This document shows positions 54,711-64,000 of a stretch of 64,000 nucleotides of DNA, in pieces. The first letter of the stretch is position 1, and each line of letters opens with the position of its first letter. Source of the DNA: Bacteroidales bacterium. GTDB lineage: Bacteria > Bacteroidota > Bacteroidia > Bacteroidales > UBA10428. The DNA is taken from the NCBI GenBank assembly GCA_016935595.1, contig JAFGQQ010000194.1, positions 17,421-81,420 on the forward strand, written 5' to 3'. The position numbers and the translations under genes are program-made. The notes below the pieces were generated by a model. The model saw only the letters and a program-made list of their open reading frames with translations, did not search any database and was not told the DNA's origin.

Positions 54711-55163
54711 TTATTCTCTGTTTTTCGAATCAATTATTATAGTAACTGGACCATCATTAACTAAACTAATTTTCATATCAGCTCCAAAAATTCCTGTCTT
54801 AACTTCTTTATTTGTACGACATTTAACTTCTTCAATAAAACTTTCATAAATTGGAACTGAAATTTCGGGAGGTGCAGCATCAATATATGAAGGCCTGTTT
54901 CCCTTTTTTGTTTTGGCATGAAGCGTAAACTGACTAACAATCATTATTTCACCATCAATATCAATTAATGATCGATTCATTACACCATCATCGTCATTAA
55001 AAATTCTCAAATTCAATATTTTTGAAGCTAACCAGCTTATATCTACATCATTATCATCACTAACAATGCCAACTAATACGACTAATCCCTCACCTATTGA
55101 CGAATAAATCTCACTATTTATAAAAAGATCAGCCTTTGAAACTCGTTGAATAACAATCCTCAT
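54711..55163 (-). CDS. dtd: D-aminoacyl-tRNA deacylase
   Basis: 150 residues, homodimeric enzyme that removes D-amino acids (and Gly mischarged on tRNA-Ala). Signatures: MRIVIQRVSKADL, LVVLVGIVSDD, SQFTLHAKTKKGNRPSY and TGIFGADMKISLVNDGPVTIIID with the cross-subunit Gly-Pro region (NDGPVT). Starts the dtd-mazG-deoC run. Confidence 0.95.
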   Translation of the reverse strand: MRIVIQRVSKADLFINSEIYSSIGEGLVVLVGIVSDDNDVDISWLASKILNLRIFNDDDGVMNRSLIDIDGEIMIVSQFTLHAKTKKGNRPSYIDAAPPEISVPIYESFIEEVKCRTNKEVKTGIFGADMKISLVNDGPVTIIIDSKNRE

Positions 55164-55236
55164 ATTGAAATATTAAATTATTAATCTAAAAATAAAGATA
55201 TCTTTTAATAGTTGTAACGATATTCACACTAAATAG

Positions 55237-55268
55237 TTGATTACTTTAATATGATGTTATTATTTTTG
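55237..55268 (+). promoter_or_regulatory. candidate promoter of lplA
   Basis: TTG (55237-55239), 21-nt spacer, TATTTTTG (55261-55268), fitting the Bacteroidota -33/-7 pattern; ATG at 55306. Confidence 0.5.
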
Positions 55269-55305
55269 TATTATTAAAAAATTTATATTATTTATATATG
55301 TTACT

Positions 55306-56277
55306 ATGAATATACTTGGATTATTAAGTAATAGCCTAAATCCAGCATATAATTTAGCTACTGAAGAAATACTACTTAAAGAAAAACAAGAAAATTTTCT
55401 ATTTATTTATACTGATAATCCCAGTATTATTGTTGGAAAACATCAAAATGCATATGCAGAAATTAATTATAAAACTCTTATAGATAAAGGTTTACCATTA
55501 TACCGTCGAATGTCGGGTGGTGGTACAGTATATCACGATAGTGGTAACCTTAACTTTAGCTATATTACCACCGGTAAACCAGGTCATTTAGTCGATTTTA
55601 TAGGTTTTACAAATAAAATAATTGATGTATTAAATGATTTTGGAGTAAATGCATATTTTGGAGGACGAAATGATATTTTAATTAACAACAAAAAGATATC
55701 GGGAAATGCTTCACACGTATATAAAAATAGAGTAATGCACCATGGAACATTACTTTATAATAGTAATTTAATGCAATTAAGTGATGTATTAAAAACAGAT
55801 CCTTCGAAATACAAAGATAAGGCAGTTAAATCAGTTCGAAGTTTAGTAACAAATATTTGCGAGCACAGCTCAAAAAATATGGATTTCGAAGCATTTAAAA
55901 ATTTCTTATATTCAAAATTAACTTCATCAACATATACTTTAACCCAAAATGATAAAAACTCAATTAATGATCTTGTTGAAACTAAATATTCGAAGTGGGA
56001 ATGGAATTACGGATACAGTCCCGATTATACATTTACAAAACGAATTAAAATAATTGAACAAAACCTATTACTTGAAATATCATTTACAGTTATTAAGGGA
56101 ATTATTAAAAACATAAATATAAAATCAAATAAAAAAAATAATGAGCTAATTGTTATTTTTGAAAAGTTAATAGAATGTAAACACGAAATGGATTCAATAT
56201 GCGAAAAAATATCTAATCAATTAAAAATTAATTTTAAAATTGAAAATACTAATTCAGTTATTATGCAGTTATTCTAA
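55306..56277 (+). CDS. lplA: lipoate-protein ligase A
   Basis: 323 residues. Attaches lipoate to E2 subunits and GcvH via lipoyl-AMP. Motifs: NPSIIVGKHQNAYAEIN, LPLYRRMSGGGTVYHDSGNLNFSY, INNKKISGNASHV with the catalytic Lys, and HHGTLLYNSNL. C-terminal adenylation-lid domain (~260-323) present, so the protein is complete. Convergent with uvrC (6-bp gap). Confidence 0.92.
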   Translation: MNILGLLSNSLNPAYNLATEEILLKEKQENFLFIYTDNPSIIVGKHQNAYAEINYKTLIDKGLPLYRRMSGGGTVYHDSGNLNFSYITTGKPGHLVDFIGFTNKIIDVLNDFGVNAYFGGRNDILINNKKISGNASHVYKNRVMHHGTLLYNSNLMQLSDVLKTDPSKYKDKAVKSVRSLVTNICEHSSKNMDFEAFKNFLYSKLTSSTYTLTQNDKNSINDLVETKYSKWEWNYGYSPDYTFTKRIKIIEQNLLLEISFTVIKGIIKNINIKSNKKNNELIVIFEKLIECKHEMDSICEKISNQLKINFKIENTNSVIMQLF

Positions 56278-56283
56278 CCAAAA

Positions 56284-58095
56284 TTATCTATTACTAAAAA
56301 AATTATATACAATTTTTGCTTTTACCTTTCCAATAATTAATGCAATAGATTCTTCAGTTGCATTTTTAATAACATCAACCGATTTGAAATGAGTTAACAA
56401 TTGTTCAATAGTTTTCTCACCAATACCTTTTATTAATTGCAACTCGGTTTGTATAAAACTAGCAGAACGCTTTGCTCGATGAAATGTTATTCCAAATCTA
56501 TGTGCTTCATTACGTAGATGTTGAATAATTCTTAACGATTCTGAATTTTTATCTAAATACAAAGGATATGGATCGCCAGGAAAGTATATCTCTTCTAATC
56601 GTTTTGCAATTCCAATAATAGGAATATTATATATTTTTAAATCATTAAGTGCACTAACTGCTGCACCAAGTTGTCCCTTACCTCCGTCAATAATAATTAA
56701 ATCGGGTAATGAAAGATGATCATCAAGGCAACGCTTGTATCTTCTATAAACAATTTCGTTCATAGACTTAAAATCATCGGCACCAACAACTGTTTTAATA
56801 TTAAAATGACGATACTCATTTTTAGCAGGTCTTCCATTAATAAAAACTACACAAGCAGCAACTGGGTTTGTGCCTTGTATATTTGAATTATCAAAACATT
56901 CAATGTGCTTTGGTGGCTGATTTAATCGAAGATCTTTTTGAAGCGTTTTCATTATTCGCTCCTCATTCGACTCTTTTTTCATAATTGATTGTTGCTTCAA
57001 CTTATCTAAACGATAAAAATTAGCATTTCGTTCTGAAAGATCTAGTAGTTTCCTCTTATCTCCAATTTTAGGAATAACAAATTCAATATTTTTAAATTCT
57101 ACATCGGGCATAAATGGAACCAAAATTTCACGGGCATTACTATTTAATCGATCTCTTATTTCACCAATAGCAAGTGTAAGCAACTCTTCTTTACTTTCAT
57201 TTAAACGCTTTCTATACTCTACTGTCTGTGCCTGAATAATTGCACCATTTACAACTTTTAAAAAATTTATAAATGCTGATTTATCATCATCAATAATTGA
57301 ATAAACATCAACATTAGTAATTTTAGGGCTTACAACAGTCGACTTACTTTGAAACTTATCTAAAACAGCTAATTTTTGTTTAACAAGTTCTGCCTCTTCA
57401 AATTTATACTCCGATGCAAAACTCATCATCAAATCCTTCATATAACCAGTAACTGTAGTAATATTACCTTTTAGAATTGCTTTAATATCATTAATATGAT
57501 TTTGATATTTTTCTAAATCGTATTCTCCAATACAAGGTGCCATACACCTTCCAATATGATACTCAAGACAAACTTTAAACTTTCGGGCTTGAATATTTTT
57601 AAGTGTTAATGAATGCTTACAAGTTCGTAAAGGGTACAATTGCCTGAATAATTCCAATAATGTTTTAACCATATAACCCGATGTATAAGGTCCAAAATAG
57701 AAACTACCGTCACGAATTAAATGACGTGTTTGCATTACACGAGGATAAGGTTCATTTTTAATTACAATCCAAGGAAATGATTTGTCATCTTTTAATAATA
57801 CATTATAACGTGGCTGATATTTCTTTATCAAATTATTTTCGAGTAATAAAGCATCTTCTTCTGTATCTACAACTATATGTTGAAGATCACAAATATTTTT
57901 TATTAAAACCCTGGTTTTACCATTTTCTGGTATTCTATTAAAATATGACGAAACACGCTTTTTTAAATATTTTGCTTTACCAACATAAATTACTTTCCCC
58001 GAAGAATCATAATATTGATAAACCCCTGGTAAATTAGGAAGTGATGCAATTTTAATTCTTAAATCCTCACTTATTTTAGGTAAATTATTATTCAT
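56284..58095 (-). CDS. uvrC: excinuclease ABC subunit C
   Basis: 603 residues. GIY-YIG nuclease at the N terminus (PGVYQYYDSSGKVIYVGKAKYLKKRVSSYF), UVR motif ~205-240, the C-terminal endonuclease V-like half with IECFDNSNIQGTNPVA and DLIIIDGGKGQL, and a terminal helix-hairpin-helix (LIKGIGEKTIEQLLTHF). Makes both incisions in nucleotide excision repair. Follows ade by 10 bp. Confidence 0.96.
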   Translation of the reverse strand: MNNNLPKISEDLRIKIASLPNLPGVYQYYDSSGKVIYVGKAKYLKKRVSSYFNRIPENGKTRVLIKNICDLQHIVVDTEEDALLLENNLIKKYQPRYNVLLKDDKSFPWIVIKNEPYPRVMQTRHLIRDGSFYFGPYTSGYMVKTLLELFRQLYPLRTCKHSLTLKNIQARKFKVCLEYHIGRCMAPCIGEYDLEKYQNHINDIKAILKGNITTVTGYMKDLMMSFASEYKFEEAELVKQKLAVLDKFQSKSTVVSPKITNVDVYSIIDDDKSAFINFLKVVNGAIIQAQTVEYRKRLNESKEELLTLAIGEIRDRLNSNAREILVPFMPDVEFKNIEFVIPKIGDKRKLLDLSERNANFYRLDKLKQQSIMKKESNEERIMKTLQKDLRLNQPPKHIECFDNSNIQGTNPVAACVVFINGRPAKNEYRHFNIKTVVGADDFKSMNEIVYRRYKRCLDDHLSLPDLIIIDGGKGQLGAAVSALNDLKIYNIPIIGIAKRLEEIYFPGDPYPLYLDKNSESLRIIQHLRNEAHRFGITFHRAKRSASFIQTELQLIKGIGEKTIEQLLTHFKSVDVIKNATEESIALIIGKVKAKIVYNFFSNR

Positions 58096-58105
58096 TCAAA
58101 AAAAC

Positions 58106-59737
58106 CTATTCAATCAAATCAATAAAATTAAAACTGTTAACATCAAACAATCCTTTATCTCCAATTTTTAATTCAGGTATGACTAAAAGCGATAAGAATG
58201 ATAACGTCATAAATGGTGCTTGTAACGTAGAACCCATATTTTTAACAAACCTATTCAATTCAAGATATTTATTAGCAACAGATTCACCCGTCTCATCAGT
58301 CATTAAACCAGCAAACGGAAGAGAAATGCAATTAATATTTCCTTTATTAACAGCAACTAATCCTCCTCTGTTTTCAATAATCTTATTTGCTGCCAAAACA
58401 ATTTCATTATCTGAAACTCCAACAGCAATTACATTATGACTATCATGTGCAACAGAACTTGCTAAAGCACCATTTTTAATGCCAAAACCTTTTACAAAAC
58501 CTACTGATACATTAACATTTAAATATCGATTAAAAACAATTACTTTAAGAATATCTTCGTCAACACTCGAATTTATTTTATCTCCAACTTCAGCATTAAA
58601 ATGCCAATAATATCTATGTGTTATTAACTGATTATTTACAATTTGAATTACATTAATAGTTGGATTTAAAACAGGCGATTTAATTATTAATTCAGATAAT
58701 GATACATTCCTACTGATAAAAGAGTTTAAAGGTTGAATTTTTTTTAAATTAAATGTAATTATTCCATTAGAATAAACCATATTCCCATTAATATATGTTT
58801 CCATTATTGAAAAATCACTTAACGAATCAACAACAATAAAATCAGCACAATCACCTTTTAGTAACAATCCAACAGGTAAATTATAATGCGAAACCGGATT
58901 ATATACACAAGCTTCAATCAAGTCAAAAATGGAATGCCCATATCTAAGTCCTTTACGAATAAGACGATCAATATGTCCATCATTTAGTATCTCATCAGGA
59001 TGACTATCATCGGTACATAACATTACTCTACTAGTATGAGTACTAATTAAAGAGTGTAAAGTATCAAAATTCTTAGCCGCACTACCATCTCGTATTTGTA
59101 TTTTAATGCCGTACTTAATTTTTTCCAAAGCCTCCTCTAAAGTAAAACACTCATGATCGGTACTAATACCAGCAGCAGAATACTTTTTTAATTCATATTT
59201 TGACAAATCAGGTGCATGTCCATCAATTACCTTACCATTTCTTTTGGCCGAATCAATCTTAGCCATTATTTCATTATCACCCGATATTACACCAGGATAA
59301 TTCATCATTTCCGATAAAAACCAAATATCATCGCGCATCAACAAACTACTTACAGCATTTGAGTCTAAAAAAGCTCCCGATGATTCAAATGCAGTTGCAG
59401 GCACACAAGATGGTGCCCCGAAAAAGAATTTTAACGGAACAGATTTTGAATCTTCAATCATGAAATCAATACCCTTCTCGCCCATAACATTTGCAATTTC
59501 ATGTGGATCTGAAACAACTGCAACCGTTCCTTTAGAAACCACCATTTCTGCAAAACGCGATGGAATTAACATTGAACTTTCGATATGAACATGAGAGTCA
59601 ATTAAACCGGGTAAAATATAATAATCACATTCAAAATCAACCTCCACAATATCTTCAATAATTCCATTTAATATTAATAAATACCCGTTAAAAAATCTCT
59701 TGTTTTTAAAATCAAAAATTTTTCCAAATTTTTTCAT
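58106..59737 (-). CDS. ade: adenine deaminase
   Basis: 543 residues, AdeC-type amidohydrolase turning adenine into hypoxanthine. Metal site HVHIESSMLIPSRFAE (His-x-His), SDPHEIANVMG, GHAPDLS, STDHECFTLEEA, and CTDDSHPDEI. The C-terminal half (~350-543) has SVAHDSHNVIAVG, as in family members. Upstream of uvrC on the same strand. Confidence 0.94.
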   Translation of the reverse strand: MKKFGKIFDFKNKRFFNGYLLILNGIIEDIVEVDFECDYYILPGLIDSHVHIESSMLIPSRFAEMVVSKGTVAVVSDPHEIANVMGEKGIDFMIEDSKSVPLKFFFGAPSCVPATAFESSGAFLDSNAVSSLLMRDDIWFLSEMMNYPGVISGDNEIMAKIDSAKRNGKVIDGHAPDLSKYELKKYSAAGISTDHECFTLEEALEKIKYGIKIQIRDGSAAKNFDTLHSLISTHTSRVMLCTDDSHPDEILNDGHIDRLIRKGLRYGHSIFDLIEACVYNPVSHYNLPVGLLLKGDCADFIVVDSLSDFSIMETYINGNMVYSNGIITFNLKKIQPLNSFISRNVSLSELIIKSPVLNPTINVIQIVNNQLITHRYYWHFNAEVGDKINSSVDEDILKVIVFNRYLNVNVSVGFVKGFGIKNGALASSVAHDSHNVIAVGVSDNEIVLAANKIIENRGGLVAVNKGNINCISLPFAGLMTDETGESVANKYLELNRFVKNMGSTLQAPFMTLSFLSLLVIPELKIGDKGLFDVNSFNFIDLIE

Positions 59738-59807
59738 TTTGATTATTTATTAACCATTAGCAAATAAAAAATTCCAAAAAAATCGTTTTATAAATGTATA
59801 AAAAATA

Positions 59808-59839
59808 AAATGGAATGTTCCACGTGGAACATTCCATTT
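59808..59839. promoter_or_regulatory. 32-bp perfect palindrome with parS-like core after mnmG
   Basis: Perfect dyad with centre between 59823 and 59824. The 16-bp core TGTTCCACGTGGAACA (59816-59831) equals known ParB-binding parS sites of the proteobacterial type. It starts one base past the mnmG stop codon. On the minus strand it is followed by TATTTTTTAT, so it could also act as a terminator. Confidence 0.7.
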
Positions 59840-59840
59840 A

Positions 59841-61718
59841 TTATCTTCCCAATAAAACCAGTAAAACATTTATATCACTTGGCGAGACTCCGCTAATTCT
59901 ACTTGCTTGACCTATGGTTTCGGGATTAATAAGCGTTAATTTTTGACGAGCTTCGGTACTTAATGTTTTAATATTATGGTATTCAAATTTACCTTGAATT
60001 TTCAAATTATCAAGACGTTTTAATTTTTCAGCAATAATTTTTTCTCTTTCAATATATCCTTTATACTTAACGTATATCTCAGTACTTTCTAAAACTTGCT
60101 CTTTTATTGATATTTCAAATCTATCTGTTATAGCTTTAATAGATTGGATGTTATTTAACAAATCATTAATATTAATTTGTGGTCTACCTAATAACTCAAT
60201 TACTTTACAACTTTGTTTTAATATAGAAGTTCCTAAAGATTCTAAAAGATGATTAATATTTAGAGGCTTAACTGATGTATTTTGTAATCTATCTAATAAT
60301 AAATTACGATGTTGAACCTTCAATAATACACGCTCCAATCTATCTAATTTTGCCAAACCTAAATTAAATGATTTTTCAGTTAATCTCTCGTCGGCATTAT
60401 CTTGGCGCAATAGTATGCGATATTCTGCTCGAGAGGTAAACATACGATAAGGTTCATCAACTCCCTTTGTAACCAAATCATCTATTAAAACTCCAATATA
60501 TGCCTCATCCCGACTCAAAGTAAAAGATTCTTTATTTTTACAAACTAAATGTGCATTAATACCAGCAATTAATCCTTGAGCTCCAGCTTCTTCATAACCA
60601 GTTGTTCCATTAATTTGACCTGCAAAAAATAGACCTTTTACTTTTTTTGTTTCTAATGTATGTTTTAGTTGTGTGGGGTCAAAATAATCATATTCAATTG
60701 CATAACCAGGTCGATATATTTCAGCACTTTCTAATCCTGGTATTTTTTTTAAAGCTTGTACCTGAATATAAAGAGGTAAACTTGAACTAAAACCATTTAA
60801 ATAATATTCGTTAGTTGTTTCACCTTCAGGTTCAAGATGTAATTGATGACGATCACGATCATTAAAAGTCATTAATTTAGTTTCGATACTTGGACAATAA
60901 CGTGGCCCAATACTTTGAATCGTCCCATTATACATAGGTGAATCATCCAATCCGTTTAGTAATTCGGAATGAACATTTTCGTTAGTATAAGTTAAAAAAC
61001 AACTACATTGCTTTAAAACTCTATTATCAATGTCGAGATATGAAAATCTTTTATTACCTGCATCACCAGGCTGTTCCAAAGTTTTACCAAAATCAATAGT
61101 TCTTCCATCTATTCGAACAGGTGTACCAGTTTTCATTCTATTAGATACAAAACCGTACTTTACCAATTGTTCAACTATACCATACGAAGCGGGTTCACTA
61201 ATTCTACCTCCTTCAATTTGAACTTTTCCTATGTGCATTAAGCCATTTAAAAAAGTACCATTAGTAAGAATAACACATGTAGAATTAAATATCACTCCCA
61301 ATTTTGTAACAACACCTTTTACATAATTATCATCTAATACTAAAGACATAACAGTATCTTGCCACAAAAATAAATTATCTGTGTTTTCTAATATATGACG
61401 CCAATTATTAGAAAAAGCCATTCTATCGCATTGAGATCGTGGACTCCACATTGCAGGACCTTTAGACATATTAAGCATTCGAAATTGAATAGAACTTAAG
61501 TCTGTTACAATACCCATTTGGCCCCCCATTGCATCAATCTCCCTTACAATCTGACCTTTAGCAATACCTCCAACCGCAGGATTACATGACATTTGTGCAA
61601 ATTTATTCATATCCATTGTTATAAAAAGAACTCTGGAACCTAAATTAGCTGCAGCGCAAGCAGCTTCACATCCGGCATGTCCTCCTCCCACTACAATAAC
61701 ATCATAGTCAAGTGTCAT
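59841..61718 (-). CDS. mnmG: tRNA uridine-5-carboxymethylaminomethyl modification enzyme MnmG
   Basis: 625 residues, FAD enzyme that works with MnmE at tRNA wobble U34. FAD motif [19 protein letters not shown], then [23 protein letters not shown], and [16 protein letters not shown]-terminal helical domain ends [16 protein letters not shown]. Last gene of the RsbW-like/ybeY/mnmG group. Its 3' end is the parS-like palindrome; mnmG commonly lies next to oriC-par genes. Confidence 0.97.
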   Translation of the reverse strand: MTLDYDVIVVGGGHAGCEAACAAANLGSRVLFITMDMNKFAQMSCNPAVGGIAKGQIVREIDAMGGQMGIVTDLSSIQFRMLNMSKGPAMWSPRSQCDRMAFSNNWRHILENTDNLFLWQDTVMSLVLDDNYVKGVVTKLGVIFNSTCVILTNGTFLNGLMHIGKVQIEGGRISEPASYGIVEQLVKYGFVSNRMKTGTPVRIDGRTIDFGKTLEQPGDAGNKRFSYLDIDNRVLKQCSCFLTYTNENVHSELLNGLDDSPMYNGTIQSIGPRYCPSIETKLMTFNDRDRHQLHLEPEGETTNEYYLNGFSSSLPLYIQVQALKKIPGLESAEIYRPGYAIEYDYFDPTQLKHTLETKKVKGLFFAGQINGTTGYEEAGAQGLIAGINAHLVCKNKESFTLSRDEAYIGVLIDDLVTKGVDEPYRMFTSRAEYRILLRQDNADERLTEKSFNLGLAKLDRLERVLLKVQHRNLLLDRLQNTSVKPLNINHLLESLGTSILKQSCKVIELLGRPQININDLLNNIQSIKAITDRFEISIKEQVLESTEIYVKYKGYIEREKIIAEKLKRLDNLKIQGKFEYHNIKTLSTEARQKLTLINPETIGQASRISGVSPSDINVLLVLLGR

Positions 61719-61746
61719 ATTAAATAAAAAGAATTATTAAATTTTA

Positions 61747-62172
61747 TTAAATCAATGCATTATAAATAATTAAACACTGATCTTCTTTAAGTCGCATAGT
61801 AGTTTGTTCTTCAGTAGATTTATCATTGTATCCAATTAGATGCAGTATTCCATGTATTATTACTCTTAATAATTCATTATTAAAAGTAACACAAATTTCT
61901 TTAGAATTAAATTGTACGGTTTCCAAACTGATAAATAAATCACCACTAATTATTTGATTATCAGAATAATCAAATGTAATTATATCAGTATAATAATCAT
62001 GATTTAAATATTCGCGATTCATTTCTAATAAATATGAATCGGAACAAAAAATAATAGAAACATCACCTAATGTTAATGTTTCTATCTCAACTATCTTTGT
62101 TATCCATTCCGAGCATTTATTATACTCTATATCAGGAAGTTTTACTTCTTCAGAAAAATAATTAATTGCCAA
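61747..62172 (-). CDS. ybeY: rRNA maturation endonuclease YbeY
   Basis: 141 residues. Family features: SDSYLLEMNREYLNHDYYTDIITFDY and the zinc segment IIHGILHLIGYNDKS. The third metal His of the usual HGxLHLxGYDH is Asp here; relatives in Bacteroidota also lack it, so the enzyme is likely still functional. 1 bp after the RsbW-like gene. Confidence 0.9.
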   Translation of the reverse strand: MAINYFSEEVKLPDIEYNKCSEWITKIVEIETLTLGDVSIIFCSDSYLLEMNREYLNHDYYTDIITFDYSDNQIISGDLFISLETVQFNSKEICVTFNNELLRVIIHGILHLIGYNDKSTEEQTTMRLKEDQCLIIYNALI

Positions 62173-62173
62173 C

Positions 62174-62587
62174 TTATATATTAAATATTAACTTAACAGT
62201 ACTACCATTATTTTCAAATTCAATTTCATCTGCTAAATGATTCATCAAAAAAATACCACGTCCATGAGATTTTTCAATATTCTCAGGCTTAGTTGGATCT
62301 GGTACTTTATCATAATCAAATCCTTGACCCTGATCATAAATAATAAACTCAATATTATCGTCAGTAATGGAATACTCTAATACTACATCCTTTTCGCGAT
62401 CTAATTTATTACCATGAACAATAGCATTATTAACTCCTTCAACAACACCCAACAGAATTTTGCCGTAAACATCACTATGAATATCATAATTTGTTGAAAT
62501 ATCATCTATTAGTTTTTCAACCAAATTAATATTCTTAATATCAGATTTAAATATCAATTTATCCACGACTAATTCCATTTTATTCAA
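62174..62587 (-). CDS. RsbW-like ATP-binding protein
   Basis: 137 residues, one GHKL ATPase domain: LLGVVEGVNNAIVHGNKLD (N box), IIYDQGQGFDYDKVPDP (G1), KSHGRGIFLMNHLADEIEF (G2). Typical of anti-sigma-factor/serine kinase proteins, but no anti-anti-sigma gene is adjacent. Starts the short operon with ybeY and mnmG. Confidence 0.85.
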   Translation of the reverse strand: MNKMELVVDKLIFKSDIKNINLVEKLIDDISTNYDIHSDVYGKILLGVVEGVNNAIVHGNKLDREKDVVLEYSITDDNIEFIIYDQGQGFDYDKVPDPTKPENIEKSHGRGIFLMNHLADEIEFENNGSTVKLIFNI

Positions 62588-62680
62588 ATTTAAAAATACT
62601 AAGAAATTCGGTTATTAGAAATATTCTATTAAAATTATACCTCATCTTTTACTAACATATTTTAAAAAGGTTTCTAAAAA

Positions 62681-63829
62681 TCACCTTTTTAACCAAAAAG
62701 AAGGATCTATTTTTTTACTCTCTTCCCAAATTTCAAAATGTAATATATTAGAATTTTCATCATTATCTGAAAAAACTTTTCCTATTTTACTACCTTCTTT
62801 AATTTTAGTTCCTGATTTTACATGAACCTCTGATAAATTAGCATAAACAGATAAAAATTTACCATGTCGGACTAAAACAGCAGTATTGTATCCTGGTATA
62901 GCAACAACACGGCTCACTTCTCCATCAAAAATACAATAAACATTATTATCATCTGATAATTCAATATCTAACCCATTATTGTTAACCATTAATCCTTTTA
63001 ATACAGGATGTGGATGTTTTCCAAAACTACTAACAATAATTCCTTTCTTTACTGGCCAATTTAATTTACCACGATTTTTAGCAAAATTTGATGGACTATA
63101 TTTAGTTTTTGATGATTCCTGACGAATTAATTCAACAATTTTCAACTCTAAATCAGCTTGTTTCTTCTCCTTTAACTTTATTTCTTTAATTAATTGACGC
63201 TCTTTTTTCTTTAATATATTAAGATTACTTTCTTGTTGCTGTTTAATTACTGCAAGTGATTGATATTGTGATTGAACATCATTTAAAAGTACTTTTATTT
63301 CAGCTTTTAATTTTAATAAATTTGATTTCTGAAAATCTAAAGCATTATTCGATTTCTTTAAAATTAATATTTGACTTTTACGATAATTATTTAATTCCTG
63401 AATCATTCGATAACGCATAAATGCCTGATTAAATGTTTCTGCACTAAAAAAGTATATAGTTCCATTTAAAGAATTTCTATTTTTATATGCTTCTAATAAT
63501 AACTTTTCATACTCTTTTTTTATAGATTTTATTTGATCTTGTATAGCTATTATAGAAGAATCAGATGAACTAACTTTGTCCTCAAGTAATAAAATTTGTA
63601 AAGTATAATTATTAATTAAATCCTGACGAGCTTTTATTTGCGCATTTAATAACTTAACCTTACCTAACGAAGTTTTTTGATCGTTTTGAGCCTTTTTTAA
63701 TAAGTTATTTGAAACTTGAATGTCATTATATAATTTTTCTTTTAACGCTTTTAAATCACTTAAATTTTGACTTTTTAAGGATATAAAAACACATATGAAT
63801 AATAATATAAAAAATAATTTATTTTTCAA
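62681..63829 (-). CDS. murein hydrolase activator EnvC-like M23 peptidase
   Basis: 382 residues from a TTG start. Signal peptide ~1-20, two long coiled-coil blocks (~21-235, rich in KKLQ/E), and a LytM/M23 domain ~262-382 (SSFGKHPHPVLKGLMVNNNGLDIEL, then VRHGKFLSVYANLSEVHVKSGTKIKEG, and LHFEIWEESKKIDPSFWL). Probably activates amidases at division. The catalytic His set is incomplete, as in EnvC-type activators. The TTG overlaps the end of the upstream DUF4292 gene by 11 bases. Confidence 0.88.
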   Translation of the reverse strand: MKNKLFFILLFICVFISLKSQNLSDLKALKEKLYNDIQVSNNLLKKAQNDQKTSLGKVKLLNAQIKARQDLINNYTLQILLLEDKVSSSDSSIIAIQDQIKSIKKEYEKLLLEAYKNRNSLNGTIYFFSAETFNQAFMRYRMIQELNNYRKSQILILKKSNNALDFQKSNLLKLKAEIKVLLNDVQSQYQSLAVIKQQQESNLNILKKKERQLIKEIKLKEKKQADLELKIVELIRQESSKTKYSPSNFAKNRGKLNWPVKKGIIVSSFGKHPHPVLKGLMVNNNGLDIELSDDNNVYCIFDGEVSRVVAIPGYNTAVLVRHGKFLSVYANLSEVHVKSGTKIKEGSKIGKVFSDNDENSNILHFEIWEESKKIDPSFWLKR

Positions 63830-64000
63830 TTACTGTATATTTTTCGGGTATTTTAAAATATAATCGTTTATCATCATTTCTTATCAAATTTGATACATTA
63901 ATGTCTATAATAAAACGATCTGAAAATTTATTACCACTTAATAAAATTTTAGAGGGATATAATAAAGAATCACTAAATCTTTTAAATTCAGAATATTGAA
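63819..64000 (-). CDS. C-terminal end of a DUF4292 lipoprotein gene (partial)
   Basis: Open for 60 codons from the window edge to the TAA at 63819-63821. The translated end includes IDINVSNLIRNDDKRLYFKIPEKYTVIEK, resembling the DUF4292 C terminus. Neighbouring EnvC genes in Bacteroidota often have this gene upstream. The 5' part lies outside the window. Confidence 0.65.
   Translation of the reverse strand, partial: QYSEFKRFSDSLLYPSKILLSGNKFSDRFIIDINVSNLIRNDDKRLYFKIPEKYTVIEK

Noticed and set aside
1..64000. CRISPR arrays, prophage and insertion sequences
   Set aside because: No regular short repeat series, phage structural gene, integrase or transposase was found on either strand.

Overview
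The window is a low-GC chromosomal segment of a Bacteroidota bacterium, probably of the Bacteroidales/Marinilabiliales type. The evidence is Bacteroidota-restricted families (DUF4834, DUF4252, the DUF4292 tail), a secreted protein with a C-terminal type IX secretion sorting domain, OmpP1/FadL and OprB-like porins, near-absence of Shine-Dalgarno sequences, and -7 boxes of the TAnnTTTG type. There is no rRNA, CRISPR array, prophage or insertion sequence. Four tRNA genes (Leu-CAA, Arg-CCU, and two identical Asn-GUU in tandem) are all on the minus strand.

Layout. 1-2.5 kb: a tiny Lys/Glu/Cys-rich secreted protein, then a two-component pair. 2.5-3.4 kb: tRNA-Leu and recO. 3.5-11.6 kb: an arylpyruvate/aromatic amino acid block (aminotransferase-fold protein, PaaI-type thioesterases, indolepyruvate oxidoreductase iorA-iorB, phenylacetate-CoA ligase, ACT-domain protein, aminotransferase, Crp/Fnr regulator). 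In this block an amino acid would be transaminated to an arylpyruvate, oxidatively decarboxylated by IorAB to aryl-acetyl-CoA, and linked through PaaK and thioesterases to the free acid. 11.6-18.4 kb: SulP transporter, NagD-like phosphatase, an AraC-type regulator and metal permease pair that both carry CxxC motifs, ilvE, TSUP exporter. 18.4-26.6 kb: minus-strand housekeeping operons (tcdA, tatD-like, polA; dCMP deaminase, S41 protease, DUF4834, nadB). 26.8-29.6 kb: BlaI/BlaR1-like pair behind a near-perfect operator/promoter. 29.8-36.5 kb: a giant YwqK/MORN-repeat protein and a four-PAS histidine kinase with a receiver-only partner. 37-48 kb: accessory and envelope genes (sulfite-reductase-like protein, OmpP1 porin, CBM48 protein, CotH/lamin-tail T9SS protein, NUMOD4-HNH, MscS, OprB). 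48-64 kb: core genes (glyS, tRNA-Asn x2, adenosine kinase, queD-like, arsR, prenyl synthase, deoC, mazG-like, dtd, lplA, uvrC, ade, mnmG, ybeY, an RsbW-like ATPase, envC, and the end of a DUF4292 gene).

Most notable points. The aminotransferase-fold protein at 3.6-4.7 kb has lost its PLP lysine and its other PLP contacts while the reading frame stays intact, so it looks like a pseudoenzyme beside a working aromatic pathway. A 32-bp perfect palindrome immediately after mnmG contains TGTTCCACGTGGAACA, which matches parS centromere sites. A sulfite-reductase-fold protein lacks the siroheme/4Fe-4S cysteines. An orphan promoter plus strong terminator after adenosine kinase could encode a small RNA. 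The leader of the metal permease holds nested inverted repeats that reach into its start codon. All functional calls come from reading motifs by eye; no database search was possible.
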